64,000 nucleotides of DNA from Trissonchulus latispiculum (GCA_030248195.1 JASAND010006327.1:1-64000); one strand, 5' to 3'. Counted from the stretch's first letter, positions 33,476 to 47,149 are shown. Notes: a model not told the origin generated them from the letters alone. Made by a program: numbers and translations.

Positions 33476-36400
33476 TCAAAAACTGTAGTATGTCCAATAA
33501 ACAATGTTAAATACTGAAAAGAGGGCCGGGAAAGCCACCGAGGAAATTTGATCTACATGGTCAGCCTCCAATAGGGCCAGAGTTCCATGCCACCAGTGAA
33601 GTCGTTTTCTGTTTTGCTTTTCTCTCAGCTTAGCTTCATAGTACTGTGTAATGGTAGCTATGCTACTGTCACATGACGGTTCCTTAGAAGCCAAAAATCC
33701 CACCAAAGCCAGTTCGACCAGGGAGATAAATACAAAAGTCATGCAGGCCAATAACCAGACATCTATTGCTGAAATAAAGTTAATGAAGAGCTTATATATA
33801 CTGCCTATATAAGTGTTTCTAATTATCATTAATTATTTATCGTTCATAACACCCACAATCATATATCACACCATTAAATTAAGTTGAGTTTTGACTCAAG
33901 AAACTGCGCCCTTAAGGGGGGGGGTTGCTTTTTTGGGCGATTTTTCTACCTTCTCCGATTTTGCTCATTTTTACATATTTTGTACTCCCAATGGGTCCGC
34001 GAAACAAGACAAGTGCGTTTTGCGCAATATTGCTTCTATCGCTCTGTAGAGTCCTTCAAAGGTGACTCCGACATGTGTTAAACATAGGAAGATGAAAAGT
34101 TAACCCTTTTATTCCCGCGGCTGCCAATTGGCACAAGTGCTGATTTTTGGCATCTTATATTTTGGGATAGGGTGCAGTTGCCGGTTGGCAATCTGGGCAT
34201 TTGCTCCTTTTATCTTTAACACGTCCACCCTATTTTGGGAGAATATTTCGACACCTGCTTGAAAAATCTAGTTTCTATGGCATTCCGCCGGCTATGGAAA
34301 TTTTGAAGATTTCAAGCCCTGTTCGAGCGCTGAATTCAAGCAAATCCAGAGCCGGCTGTAGTTCGTCGGCAGAAAAGTCGTTCCACCAGGTGATGCGGGA
34401 GGTTATGCGCATTAAAATAACGTATAGTTGATCCCGTCTCTGAATCAAGTCTTGCAGCTAGAAATAAATTTATTGGATTTTTGCAATGAAAATTTAGCAA
34501 AATTTCCTACTTTGTCCGACTTTGACGGCTTGTAACTTTTTCTGGGTGCATCGGAGACCCTTTGATGCTAATCATGAAATGTAGAGCAATTAATTCTCTA
34601 TCGATTCGTGGCAGTCCCATCTCTCTAGATGGTCTCAGTAAAAAACGGCAGCCAAAAAACGTAAAATTGGTCATTTTGAGCCGATTTCCCCGAGGAGTCT
34701 TGGGCAGAAGAGGGTTAAAGGTAAAAAAGTTTGTGTCAAAAATTTCTTCGCTGTGTAAGAGACTCAGCTCTGAAATTTTTTTCACCCTTGTTAAGGACAT
34801 AATGCAGAGTGCAGCGGAGTGACTTTGGTGCAATTCTGTTGAGAATTGGAATTTTGGCAAATAGCCAAACTCGGAATTTTCACAAATTCTTACTTTAAAA
34901 CTTTGCCAAAATTTTAATTCTCAGCAGAATTGCACCAAAGTCACTGCTGCACTCTACATTATGTCCTTAACAAGTGTGAAAAAATTTCAGAGCTGAGTCT
35001 CTCACACAGCGAAAAATTTTTTGGACACAAACTTTTTGCCTTAACTTTTTCATTTTCCTATGTTTAACACATGTCGGAGTCACCTTTGAAGGACTCTACA
35101 GAACGATAGAAGCAATATTGCGCAAAACGCACTTGTCTTGCTTCGCGGACCCATTGGGAGTACAAAATATGTAAAAATGAGCAAAATCGGAGGTCGAAAA
35201 ATCGCCAAAAAAAGCGACCCCCCCTTAAACTGCATTTACAAACATTAACACGTACAAAACTTGACTCAGCACAACAAATAAAAATATCACATACCTTTAA
35301 CATAGTTAACCCTGGGTAATTTACGCATGATATTACCAAACAGTAACATTAGCGCAAGAAGGGCATTAACACCAAGCACAGTTCTGGCTGGTATGGCTTT
35401 AGATCCTAGTGAAAAGGAAATCCAAGATACGAAAATGGTCAAGTAAGTAGGAATATAGGCTTGCAGAAAATACCAAACGTATCTTCTTTCGAATAGGAAA
35501 AATACCGTCAGTTGAACCCAACGACCAGCTTGTTTGCTCTATAATAAGGTAAGGCATTTCACACCTACTGCGAAAAAGTTACACACAACAAATAGCTCAA
35601 TCCATCATAACATCATAAGGCTTGCTCTAACATTACGAAGTTCAATTGAAATTTTTAAATCAATTTAATTTCAGTTAAATTCAATTTATACTAAAAGTGA
35701 TAAATGTATATATGCAAACTTAAATTTAATTTCGAATGTGTCCAATAAGGAAACTGTTACAATACCTGCATTTTGATACAAGCCTGCTTTAGATTTTTGA
35801 GTTGAAATGGTCAGCAAGACACAGCCTTATTGGTATATGAGTATAAATTTTTTAAATAGTGGCAATATGAAAACGGTCTAAAAGGGATCAAAAATAGGGA
35901 ACAGTAGAACGCAGATTCCGTTTCTGTTGATCTTACTTACTTTTAAATTATAAACAGGTTTCATGCTTTGTAGATTGAAGTCAGGCAGAGTAATATTTTT
36001 TGTAGGCCAAACGGGCTCGTCCATTGGCATCCATCGCATTTTGACCTGATCAAAATTGTAATTAAAGCTTTCATAAGTCAGCAGGCACGTCTGACTATCC
36101 ATAGGAAACTTCGATAAATCGATGCGACAAGGTCCTAAAATGTATCTCCTTCGATTTTAATGCCCTTTAAGCAGATTTAAATGCCCTTCAAGTATTTACT
36201 GTAATTCTTATGCCGGCAAAGCTGGTATGGTGCCCTATCGTAGGCTTCACTTTTTGATATCAAAAATAGGAAATGAAACGGATTTGCTTAATTCTATTTC
36301 AATCCACATCGGATAACAGGCGAACCAGAATTATTTGGCTCTAAATGTGCTGAAACCGAATTCGGCAAGACCAAATTAATGTATATATGACCATATTAAT

Positions 36401-39400
36401 GTATATGTATGTGTATTATAACTTTATGTGTTAACGAAAAGCAGGCCAAATACAAAAACCAACAAAATCATGAAATCCGTTAACAACCGAATATGGTAGA
36501 AAAAGTTTCAATTACCCTGGCCCGACCCTCTCCCATTTTTCGATTTGTAAAATTTTTAATTAAATCAGCAAAAATTTGTAGCATTTATAACAATTGAAAA
36601 ATCAATGCCAAATAAAGGCTTTCAAATAATCAAATCAAATATGCCAAACTGGAAACAACATACGTATATTCGGGACTTCTAAACTAAACTAAACTAACTG
36701 AAATGCTACAGCACCTGTAACTTTAACCCTGTAATTAACCCAAACAGTTCCATTGGCCAAAATCATCAAGAACACATTTCGAAAGGGAGAGTCGTGAATG
36801 GAGGCCAGTTTGCTGTTGATAAAACAGGAGTTTGGAACCCAAATTTCTTTGAGAATTTCATAGCCCAAAGTGATGTTACCCTTGCATGGATTATGATGGT
36901 CATATCTAAAAACAATGGAATAATTTATACCGTTATGCAGTTGTTTCAAGCCTAAACACTTCATAATTGCATAACTTACTGTGGATAAACAGCATATTAG
37001 ACAACTGAAAGTCATAACTATAAGTCTACAGTTTAGTTTTAGCTTAGTTTTGGTGCACTCCCATTTTCCAAGAATACAAACATCAGCCTGTAGCAGAAGC
37101 AGATGTCAGACAAGATTTACGTATATAAAATAAATGGCGTAAAACTGAGGAATATATATGCCTAGTCTTTGGCTGACGATCCAAATTTCGCCTACAGTAC
37201 GGTATGATTGGCAGTAAACGAACTTAACTAAAAAAGTGTAATCTGCTAAAGACACTATCCAGCCAACTTTTATACACGCTCTATTTTAAACCTCAATGCC
37301 GGATCTTCCCACATTTCATTGATATAGATATCCAGTTCAAAGTCTCCAGTGAGTTCAGAAACTGTGGTAATCTCTTGAATCCAATACTCCACTCTCACAT
37401 CGACGCCGCTGGGATCAGGCAATCGATAACGATTATAGACTGTCTTATTCAACAGTATTGACAGTATCACACTATCATTGGCGCAGTGTTCGTTCCCAAC
37501 ACTGGTCACCGCCGAAGGAGTGGTCATTTCTGGAAACCAAGAGGCTAAGCGTCTGGACAGCCTGTGACTGGGCGGCAGATGACTCAAACCTAGCAGTGTC
37601 AACGGCGTTTCGGTTTCATCTAAATTTGAAAAATATGCAGTGTTCATTCAGTAACTTTATCTTTAGCAGAATTGCACACGTACATTATACACTACAAATG
37701 TTAATTTTGCCAAGAATGAACTTCACTAACAGTTTTGAACAGTTACGGGCCATGGTGATTGTCCTTACTAAATCGCTTTGAAGCTGCGTTTCCAAGCCAG
37801 TAATTCAACACTTAAGGTGGTGATTCCTTTTGGGCACATATTGTTGTTTGGCGGCGTAAATCAAGATGAATATTGATGAAACTTTTCGAAATAAGTTCTT
37901 TTAGCGTTCTAACACCCTCCGCGCAATCTCGATTCAAAAATTCTAGATTTCCGGTCAGAGTGGTTTTCCCCAATTTCTGAACGTTTGGCAGCTACTATAC
38001 AGTTATGACTATATTCATTCGAAAGATCTCATTGAGCTTCACATTTTTGTTTTTTAAAGTAAGTTTCTAGCTTTTCTCTACCGTGAGATATAGACGATTT
38101 TCTTTGTTTTGGCGTCGAAAACTTGTCATTTTTGCAGAAATCAAATTATCCAACATTTCTTGAACTACGCAAGCCGTAAAGTCAAACTAAGGGGGTCGAT
38201 CTGAAGGTCTCACAGGGACAAATTATCCGACGCATGATCGTCTTCCAACTGCTATCCTGTAGGCTGCTATCATAAAAAATGTAGTTTTTGCAAAAACACG
38301 ACCAATTTTTTCCAAAGATTGTGGAGCATTCACCATGCAAGCTGGAGGGCTGCTACTGAACAAATGTATTCTGCACAAATATACCCAGGGACGATTTTTT
38401 AATTGCCCCGATTGCTGATTTCTAGCTAAAGTAATCGCTTGACAAATTTGGAAAAAGTAGGCAAAATACAGGTTACGCACACATTTCAGCTTATTTCTCT
38501 ATAACGAAGAGCGATTTCACAATAAATAAAAAATCGTCCCCAGCTATTTGATGGAGGTATCGAATGATATAACCGATGTCTCGCGAAAAAATTTACTTGA
38601 GTCTGCAAAAATTCTGGAAAATTATTCTTCTTCTAAAATGTGCTAAAAATATTTTAGAAAGTCAACATTAGTTTCATGGCATGCACTAAAAAGAGAAGAT
38701 GTCAAGCTACATTTTGATATAAAAATGGCTTCTTAACTCTAAGTAATGAATGCGTAATAATGGTGCAAACTTTATGTGACCAAAGGGAATCACCACCTTA
38801 AGGAAGGTTCACAGGCTCAGTCTTATGCCGCGTGTCGCAGAGTCTCATGTCGCGTCCCAGTAGCGTGTCGTTTGTTACGACAGTATTGCTAGTAGCTACA
38901 AAACTGGACAAATTGCTGCGTGTCGTAAGGAGTCGCGTTTTGTCGCGGGTCGCTTGCCTCTAGTCTTTAAAATATGGACTCTGGCTCATAAATAATGCAC
39001 TGGAATATCCTGCGACAGGACATAAGTTACTGCGACAAGCGATCTGTAACTTACTTCAAATCCTTCGCGACATGCGACATACTACTTGCGATGAGCGACA
39101 CGCGACACGTGACAAGAGACAGCCTGTGAATCAGGCTTTATGTAAATAGATGCAACAGTAATTATTATACAAAACCGAATCTGTTTAGTCTATTTCAAAA
39201 TCAAATATTGAACATGTTCCATAAAAATTTTGCTAATTTCTATGCCAGAATGAGAGTGGAATAAATTCAGGTTCCAGAAGTGCAAATACCGGGTACGGTT
39301 CAAATATTTGGTATTCATTACGAACTTAAATTTAGGTATTGTAATTTTGATGGAAACCGAAATGTGATGAAAATGGGAAATTATAAACAGAACTAGGAGC

Positions 39401-39595
39401 TTCGGAATAAAACAAATACCAAAACTAACTTAAGATTAAGTCATCGTCATAAGAAGCCAGCAAATCAGGCACTGTAGATGCAATTAAAACTTTGGTAACG
39501 ACTGCTTCTTCATCTGCATCTTGACAAACACATTTTGCAGAAAAATAATTCAATAACAAAAAATAGGAGCAATAAAAAGCTTGTTGCGTCCACAT
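33476..39595 (-). CDS. Cys-loop anion channel subunit, right copy
   Basis: Mirror copy of the left-arm channel with all six exons intact, in coding order 39595-39430, 37619-37292, 36905-36715, 36134-35941, 35538-35295 and 33768-33476. Splice sites, the PAR motif, the Cys-loop and all membrane segments are the same. The only amino-acid difference noticed is Val for Ile at residue 32, just after the signal peptide. The two genes point at each other with 4.4 kb between their stops. If the palindrome is real the animal has two near-identical channel genes here; if it is a haplotype join, these are two alleles. Confidence 0.9.
33912..35228. mobile_element. TTAA-flanked foldback element in channel intron 5, right copy
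   Basis: Mirror of 27345-28659 with the same TTAA borders and 190-bp inverted ends. Includes the nested hairpin 34715-35044, which differs from the left by a few single-base gains and losses. Confidence 0.8.
34715..35044. mobile_element. hairpin nested in intron 5 element, right copy
   Basis: Mirror of 27530-27857. Small indels in A and T runs change the accidental open frames, showing these are not constrained coding sequences. Confidence 0.75.
37813..38800. mobile_element. TTAA-flanked MITE in channel intron 1, right copy
   Basis: Mirror of 23772-24760 with the same TTAAGGTGGTGATTCC ends. One A of an A run is missing relative to the left copy. Confidence 0.7.
38801..39138. mobile_element. 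foldback element with TGTCGC words, right copy
   Basis: Mirror of 23435-23771, with the same GTCGC/GCGAC word layout and AGGAAGGTTCACAGGCT terminus. Nearly identical to the left copy. Confidence 0.85.
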
Positions 39596-42049
39596 AGCAA
39601 CGTAACTTTAGATAAATATTAGTAAGGCAGCCCAACCCAGTTCTCTTCTGCCAAAAAATAGTTGAACAAGTGCTCAAATTTAGTTCAGTTAGGCTCCAAC
39701 AAACACTCAGAGACCCAGAAAGACTGCCAGGACTTCTGTCAAAGACCAGTAATTGAAAAGTGAACGTCAAAGCCTAAATTTAATATCAGCTTCTCAACTT
39801 TCTATCTCACTTTCTTACATTGCCCTTGCTCCAAAATTTATACAGGATATGACTGCTAATTCTGTGTACTTGACGCTTGAGATATGACAAAAAGTTTACA
39901 AGACGTTAGAAATGTTTATAACTAAGTCATATAAACTTTACCGGTAACACGGATCTAGAGATGGAAGCGGTTTGGATACCCAGAAAATAGGCCAAAACTG
40001 GGACAAATTAGGAGTGAACGGAAAATTTTGCCGCGCGTCCATGTCCGGAAAGAACTGAAATTCGCCGACGTCCATTATTCGACCTAAGTTCCTAATTTCT
40101 TCAGATGCCATCAGTCTGCTCTGTATAAATCTGTGGAATGGGAGATGAAAATCAAGTTGCTGAAAAATGAAAAAGCGCCTATATTATATTTTGTAAAAAA
40201 TAGGACGCTAACAATGACATACACTTACATGCACTTTACAACAAAACTGTAACAAAACATAACACATGTAAATTCAATTAGAATACATATAGGTATTCCA
40301 TATCGTTCACTTTCTATAACTCTAGCCTCAAAGCCATGGCAGGAGGTAAGACATTATTTCCAGTCGTTTAAGTGCTTCCTAGAGACTTCATGAGATATCA
40401 TTATTAGTAGTTTCTGCCAGTAATGTCTTTCACTATTCAGCACCACCTTCAACATAATTAGGCGAAAAACACACATTCTGATAGTTTATTTTGTACTCTC
40501 ATAGGAGTGGAAAAGAGCAATAGAGATGTAGCAATACATCAGTTTAATTGAGCCTTTGTACTTCGGGGTTTAGCCTCCACGATGACAACAAATCTCCTCA
40601 ATAAATCTACCTAGAGTGAGGACATTTTAGTACCAGTTGAAAAAGTAGGTATCAGTTTAATCAACAAATGCGAAATTAAATATTCCCGACCTAAGAAAAC
40701 CATGCGAAAAAGTTATTACCATATATAGAAATAAAAGCTAATTTAATTTGAGCACTATGCTGTATTATAAATGTGTATTCGCTAGAACAGAAAATCTATG
40801 CTTAATTTTGAACGGGCCTAATTTTGCCACTTTTTCAACTGATACCCCTCCGGCCAGAAGGACAATGAAATAAGTGAATAGATTTAAAATTAATATGCAT
40901 TTCTGCGAATAAGCCTACATTCATTTATCCGTGTGTCCCTAATCAGAAATGCCAAGAAAAAGAACCACAAGCTTATAGCTTGTTGAGTTCAGAATCTTTA
41001 TGGGAGGGTCATGTTCCAATAAATTCCATTATTTCAGACCATTGTAATAAAAATACCCATACTTAAAAGTTAAAACTAATTACCACTTCTACGTACGTAC
41101 ATTTTTAGGTAATTCCTGAATTGTTAACATCTACGTATGCATAAAATTTTAACCACGAAGTATTTGTTTAATTTCTTAGTTTATCATAGTTCGTATCTCC
41201 CTGTGCACAGGAACCCAAGAAGGAACAGCTAGTAATTCTGTGACCCTCCTTTAAGATTAGAGGAAAGCCAGGACTCCAAAGGGAAGTCAGCTGGGACTGG
41301 TAGAGACGGAGAGAAATATCTCATCTCGGCTTCATAGTTAATTGGTTTAATACTTTTAAGATGAAATTGTTTGCGATTTAATCTCCAGACTGGCATTTCA
41401 TATGGATATAAGCATGAATCTATTATTCATAATTGAGAAAGCGAGATAAGTAGCTGGCTGATAAGAAAGCCCAGCACTAAGTGATTAACCTCTCTTGCCT
41501 CAGAAAAGGAGCTCTGTTTACCACCAACAGGTTATTGTTAAGCACACCCTCTTTTCCTATCCTCCCGGTGGTCTTACGGTAGATCAGCTTCACTCTTTCT
41601 TCCAGCCAAAGGATAACTCAAGCACTAACATAAGTAAGATTAAGGCTGTACTACTGTGAGTTAGCTGCGATGCGATGCAATGGGATGCTGCTAAGTTAGT
41701 CATCTGTTAATTTTAAAATAGTTAATAATACTAGAAAATCTTCAATTATATAACGGTTAAATATAGGTTAAAAACTACAGACGAAGACGCAAACTATGCA
41801 GAATCATGATGAACCAGACTCCGGTGTAAAAATACAGACCAGGACGCAGACTCAGTTATAAAATAGATTTCACTGTTTTAAGGTTCAGGATATGGTGGGG
41901 TGGATCCGGAGAGAAAACTGTAATTGTTCGCTGTTTATCTCCTACGCTAATCCAACCGATTGCCTTTACCCACACTCTAGTGTTAGATCTGTTGCGCATT
42001 GCCACTGGAGACTGACGAGTTCAAAAATTATAGCATTCATTTTGCAAAG
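39596..42049. other. upstream region of right channel gene
   Basis: Mirror of 20561-22970. It contains the counterpart of the possible small exon at about 39948-40170. No gene or repeat family recognised in the rest. Confidence 0.35.
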
Positions 42050-42910
42050 AAGATCAAGGGGACCAAACATTTTTGTCGTATACGATTCAGCTTTAGTTAG
42101 CTAAGCAAAAGTTGTAACCTTAACCTGTAAACTTACACTGAACTAACATCACGTTGAATCGAAAACGGACTTCAAATTCGTGTTCTGCAACTCAGAAGAC
42201 CAGGGTCTTTTCCAGATTACCCCCACCACTCAAATTCTTAAAACGTGACCCATTGAGCTGAAATTTGGTATGGGTGTGTTTTCGACTAAGTTGGGTTCAA
42301 ATATCGAATATTTTCTATTTCCGATTTTTTCTATTTCGGATTCGATTTTTTCAATAAGCAAGGGACCATACTTTTCGTTAGCTCAGCATAAGCTTACAAC
42401 TTATGGTTGCAACTTTATCTTATACCAAGCTAACGAAAAGTCGAATCGAAAGACTGACTTCAGATTATTCGTGATCTACGACCTCCGAAAACCTCTATAT
42501 GCAACATTTCGGCAAAATCGCCGACAAAAATTTTTCGGTTGCCATTGCGCCCCCCCCCCTCCTTGCGAATCGAAAAGAATCGAATCTCTCGAAATCGAAG
42601 AATTTCATCGTCGTCGAAAACATACACATACCAAATTTCACCTCCGTTGGTGAAGCTTTAAAAATTTTGAGTGGTGGAGGAATCAAAAGACGTGAAGACC
42701 GCATATGCTTTTCAGCAAATAGCTGACAGACTTCGATTCCCGTTGCGACTTCAACTCCGAGAAACTTGGCCCCCTTACGAATCGAAAAACAAATTTTCCG
42801 AAATCGACAAATTTACTGAAATATGAACTTAGCGTGGTAGAACATGCACTAAATTCTAGCTCAGTGGGCCACAGCTCTAAAAATTTTGAGCGGTGAGGAG
42901 TAAACTATGG
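42050..42910. repeat. composite repeat of inverted CACCACTCAAAATTT units, right copy
   Basis: Mirror of 19700-20560. Several small indels relative to the left copy, including in the C run near 42551. The overlapping open frames on both strands are not preserved between arms in length. Confidence 0.5.
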
Positions 42911-44100
42911 TAAACCCAATTCACTGCCCATTCCAGATTTCCGATTTTCTCGATTCCCCATTCCCGCCGTTCCCGATTCACAACCGCAAATCTAAATGGC
43001 AAGTTTTCACATGCCATTCAAGGTCTGGCTATTCTGCGATATTTTCTGTTTCTATCTCAAGTAACCTCACTCAAACCTCCGCTTGCAGTGGCTTAAACCA
43101 ATTAATCTGCCACATTTCTTACCTACTTCTTGCTCAACCTTTTTCCAAAGTGCCATGCAATTCTAAATAAGATGAAACCGGATCAAAAAATTAGACCCAC
43201 TATCCGTGACCCACTTTCCCTTCTGGTGAGCCCCAGCTAACACCTGTTTCTGTTTGAGAAAGATCCATTCGAACTGTCCTAAGAGACGCAACATGTCTTC
43301 AACTCATTTTTTATTTCTGACGCTTCTCGTCGATTTAAAAGAACACTAATGGCATTATCTAACATATGCTGGTGGCAGATTAGAGGGAGGGGGAGGAGAG
43401 CGGGGATTTGTGCTGCCAAATCAACCGGATCCTTGTAGCTTTGTCAAAAACTGGAAAAACCCGGATTTTGGAGGAGGTCAGCTGAACGCCCTAGGAGGGC
43501 GAAGTTCAGGTCTAAGAGAAGGAGAACGCCCTTTTAAAGCCTTATTGTATGGTTATAATTAATTAGGGACTACTGATTTATTTTTAAAACACTCGCCATC
43601 ATCATACATGGAAACTTTTTTGTTCCAAATTGAAAATAAGCACAAAATTTACATATAAATTTTCAAGCAAAAAAGTAATATCGGGATAGCGGGACTCGCA
43701 CCGCACCTGAAAAGACTCGCTAGTGCCCGCGTATTGTGAAATGCTTCGAACTCTAGCCTCAAGCACCTGCAAGTCCATCGCCGCAGTTAAAGGAGCTAAT
43801 CTAAAATTAAGCCATTCTTCCAAGTATGCGTGCTACCACAGATTTGAAAAATGTCTAAAGGCCGGTTCACGCTCCGACACAGCAACGAAGAAACAGACGA
43901 ACGGAAGACGGAGAAATTTCTCCGATGAAACAATTTTCTATTTTGCGAATTGCGACTGAAGATTTGAAACATTTCTAACAATTCCTGTTTCAGTAACTAT
44001 GATCACTGTCGCCCTTGCATATATACTCAGTTCGCGTTATCAGTGTACCGCTAACTTTTAGAGTTAAACCTGCAAACCAGTGGAAATTGCAGGTATTTTG
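42911..44100. other. intergenic, with solo element end, right copy
   Basis: Mirror of 18541-19699. The solo terminus CTAAAGGCCGGTTCACGCTC lies at 43856-43875. No gene recognised. A G-rich patch near 43387 is altered relative to the left arm. Confidence 0.35.
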
Positions 44101-44505
44101 TAGTGAATACTACATAGCAAGAGTACATAATATAAGAGTGTGTCATTAGGCACACTCTATGTTATCAGAGCAAAAACTATGCTCTGCTCGCTAACGGCCC
44201 ACCCCCCGCAAATCAGACCCTAGTGCCCCCCTCCCACAAATCAGTACCTAGTCGAAACGGGGGTACGCTCACTCGCTCTATGTTTATGTGCTAAGCTTGA
44301 AAACACAAGCAGTGCGTGCGCGAATTTTGTGCCTGCTTCGAGCTTTAGAACACAAACATAAAGCACAAAAGTCTTTGAAGTGAAGGGTCTAATTTGCGGG
44401 GGGGGGGGTCGTTAGCGAGCAGAGCATAGTTTTTGCTCTGATAACAGAGAGTGTGCCTAGTGGCACACTCTTATATTATATACTCTTGATACTAGTGAAT
44501 ACTGT
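44101..44505. mobile_element. foldback element with 120-bp inverted ends, right copy
   Basis: Mirror of 18135-18537. The G runs at the inner edges differ in length from the left copy. Confidence 0.8.
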
Positions 44506-44847
44506 GGTGGAACGGTAACAAAAGTCTGTGTTATGGCGTAATGCCTGATGAAGGGCGGCCCTCCTTCCACAGATGTAGTTAACAATTGAGTTGTCACTCC
44601 TGGCTTCGGGCTGAAAATCCGAAGACAAGTACCGGCAAGAGTTTATTATAGGAAGAGTGACACTCAGCTCTTCCCAATAGAATAAGTTTGCAAGATGCTC
44701 GAAATAGTAAGGCCAAAATCTCGGGGGGGGGGTTCTCAGCGTGTAAACATACAACGCTGACATCTTTCAGAAACGGACGTTTTTGCTAAATTAAATGCTA
44801 TAACTTGGGCTAGCAAAATCGTACCGCAATAATTTTTATATCATTAT

Positions 44848-45720
44848 GGGCCTATTTCCTTAAAGATTAAAATGGTCGGATTAAACGGATTAAAAATCAG
44901 CCGGATTAAAATTTTAATTGCTGTTTCTTTAATGCTGGATTAAACGGATTAAACGCGTTAAAATTAACTCGTTTAATCCGACCATTTTTAATCCGCGGAT
45001 TAAACGAGTGGATTTTAATCCACTTAATCCGCCATTAAAGAAACAGCGATTAAAAATTTTAATCCGCCCACTTTTAATCCGTTTAATCTGCGTAGCTGCA
45101 GGAAGATTAAAAACTAGTTGAAAATGACGGTCACTGATTAAACGGATTAAAATTAATCTTTAAAGAAACAGCGAATAAGCAGGTCGGATTAAAATTAACT
45201 CTTTCATTTTTTAATCCGAAGTGTGAATAAAGAAACAGGATTAGATTAAAATTTTAATCCTAGGTGCATTAAAGAAATAGGATTAAATTTAATCCGTTTA
45301 ACTCGTTTAACTCGCTGGATTAAATTTTAATCCGTTTAATCCGAGTTGCTATTTCTTTAAGGAACTGTCTCAAATTAAAAATCAAATAATACGATTTATT
45401 AAAACGTTTCATGTAGCAGCTGATATGCGTTTTCTTATACATTTATTTTGTCTGACAGCCAGAGTTTTTTACTTTTTGCTTACAACAAAAACTAGGCTAA
45501 AAACCTGAAGCTATTGTACAGCAGTGTGGAAAAACGTAAAAGGGAAGCAACATTATGAAGTTTTCTAGTTTTTAGTTAAGTAAAAAATAAATCGCATATA
45601 CGATTTTGCAAACGCATTTTTGTAGAAAAATACGATTTATTTCATTTTGAAATTTGAGACAGTTCCTAAATGCGGATTAATTTTAATCTAATCCGTTTAA
45701 TCTTTAAAGAAATAGGGCCT
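44848..45720. mobile_element. foldback element with GGATTAAA words, right copy 1
   Basis: Mirror of 17232-17796, with ends GGGCCTATTTCCTTAAAG and CTTTAAAGAAATAGGGCC. Split by the 306-bp insertion at 45361-45666. Confidence 0.85.
45361..45666. mobile_element. 306-bp MITE present only in the right arm
   Basis: Perfect terminal inverted repeats GGAACTGTCTCAAATT, extending imperfectly to about 40 bases (AAATAATACGATTTATT against AAATAAATCGTATTTT). It sits between TTTAA and TAAATG; the matching place in the left arm reads TTTAATG with nothing inserted. A three-base TAA duplication with one extra A fits best. It has no open frame and would need a transposase from elsewhere. Confidence 0.85.
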
Positions 45721-45721
45721 A

Positions 45722-45941
45722 TGTTGTGTAGAATGAGATCTTTTTAACGGTATAAAAATTATGTAGTTTGCTTCAAGCAATCTCTTACAAAACCGGCAAT
45801 AAAACATCCTTTCCACGAAAATTCTAGGAATTTCACCATTTCTTCAAAATGCCTTACGTTGTTGCCGGATTTGTAAGAGATTGCCTAAACCTAACTACAT
45901 AATTTTTAAATCGTTAAAAAGATCTCATTCTACCCAACACA
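45722..45941. mobile_element. 220-bp hairpin element, right copy
   Basis: Mirror of 17012-17230. Nearly complete self-complementarity is retained, with a few substitutions. Confidence 0.85.
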
Positions 45942-46157
45942 ATGATATGAAAATTATGGCTGTACGATGTTCTTAGCTCAAGTTATAGAATCTGACGAAA
46001 ACGCCGGTTTTTGAAAAATGTCAGCGTTGTATGTTTACACGCTGAGAAGCCCCCCTCCCCCCGAGATTTCAGCCTTAATGTGTCGAGCATCTCGCAAGCT
46101 TATTCTATTTGGAAGAGCTGAGTGTCTTACTCTTCCTATTATAAACTCTTGGTACCG

Positions 46158-47149
46158 GCATCCTATAACCTTCTGTAGGTTGGAGTTCTCTCCGGGGCCC
46201 TTACCGATACCTTATTAATAAATGCTACGTATAACCGGAAACGAAAGCATTTATGGAGGCGGAATCTGTAGCATTTGGAACCGGACCCGTTCCAGTGAAA
46301 TTTGTCTCAGATGATTTGAAAAATGTAAACCAAAATTAAGTTTTCAGACTGCAAATTATGAAAATTTCTCTACGTTTGAGTTTGAATTTTCAGTCTGCAA
46401 ATTCTGAAAATTTCTCTAGCCTTTGGATGTGGTTTTCTGGGAGTCTTCAGTCTGCAAATTCTGAAAATTTCTCTAGCCTTTGAATGTGGTTTTCTGGGAG
46501 TCTACCGAAACCTATGCGTTATTATTCTCCACCAAGTAGAGTTCAAACGACGTCCTGCAGAAGTTAACTTGCACAAGGGTTCCTGCTGTAGTTTCTACTG
46601 GAACTAAGATTAATACCTACTTGATTGAAACTTTTTACATATTCTTATACTTTTTAGCACTTTTTATACTGTTAAAAACAGGCGTAAAAATTAAATACTT
46701 TTTAAATGTCAATAAACAACCTTAAGCATACAACAACTTCGGGACAGAATATTTTGCTCCAATTCATATAAAAATAAAAATATTTTTAATCATAAGCATT
46801 TTGGAAAAATCTAAATTGGAACCGAAACCGGAAGCTAGACCGGAACCGGAACGAGATTTTCAAGGACTAATACGAAAATATACATAAAAGATACTGTTTC
46901 CATGTTAGGTATTCCGACTCTAGCCGGAATAAAATATAGAAATATCAAACTCAGTAAAACGAAATAGCACCGTTACATTAATGGCAGGTTTTCATCAACG
47001 TAGACGTTTAAGAAATAATTTAAACAATATGATAGCCCTCCTATTCTTCATTTAGTCATTTTTCTAATGCTTACTCTTACATACGCTAGCTAGTTACAAA
47101 AATCAATGCTCAGTATTCAAGAGTTAATATACTTCACTTTATTTAGATC
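46158..47149. repeat. GGTTCC word-rich segment and 57-bp direct repeat, right copy
   Basis: Mirror of 15803-16796. GGAACCGG words at 46213-46290 and 46815-46857; the two 57-bp units fall in about 46390-46505. The last bases form the acceptor TTTATTTAG just before the 193-codon gene. Confidence 0.5.

Larger units (their letters stand above)
44629..46157. mobile_element. outer foldback element of a nest, right copy
   Basis: Mirror of 16797-18012, about 300 bp longer because of an extra insertion inside its GGATTAAA-word element. Contains 44848-45720 and 45722-45941. Confidence 0.8.
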
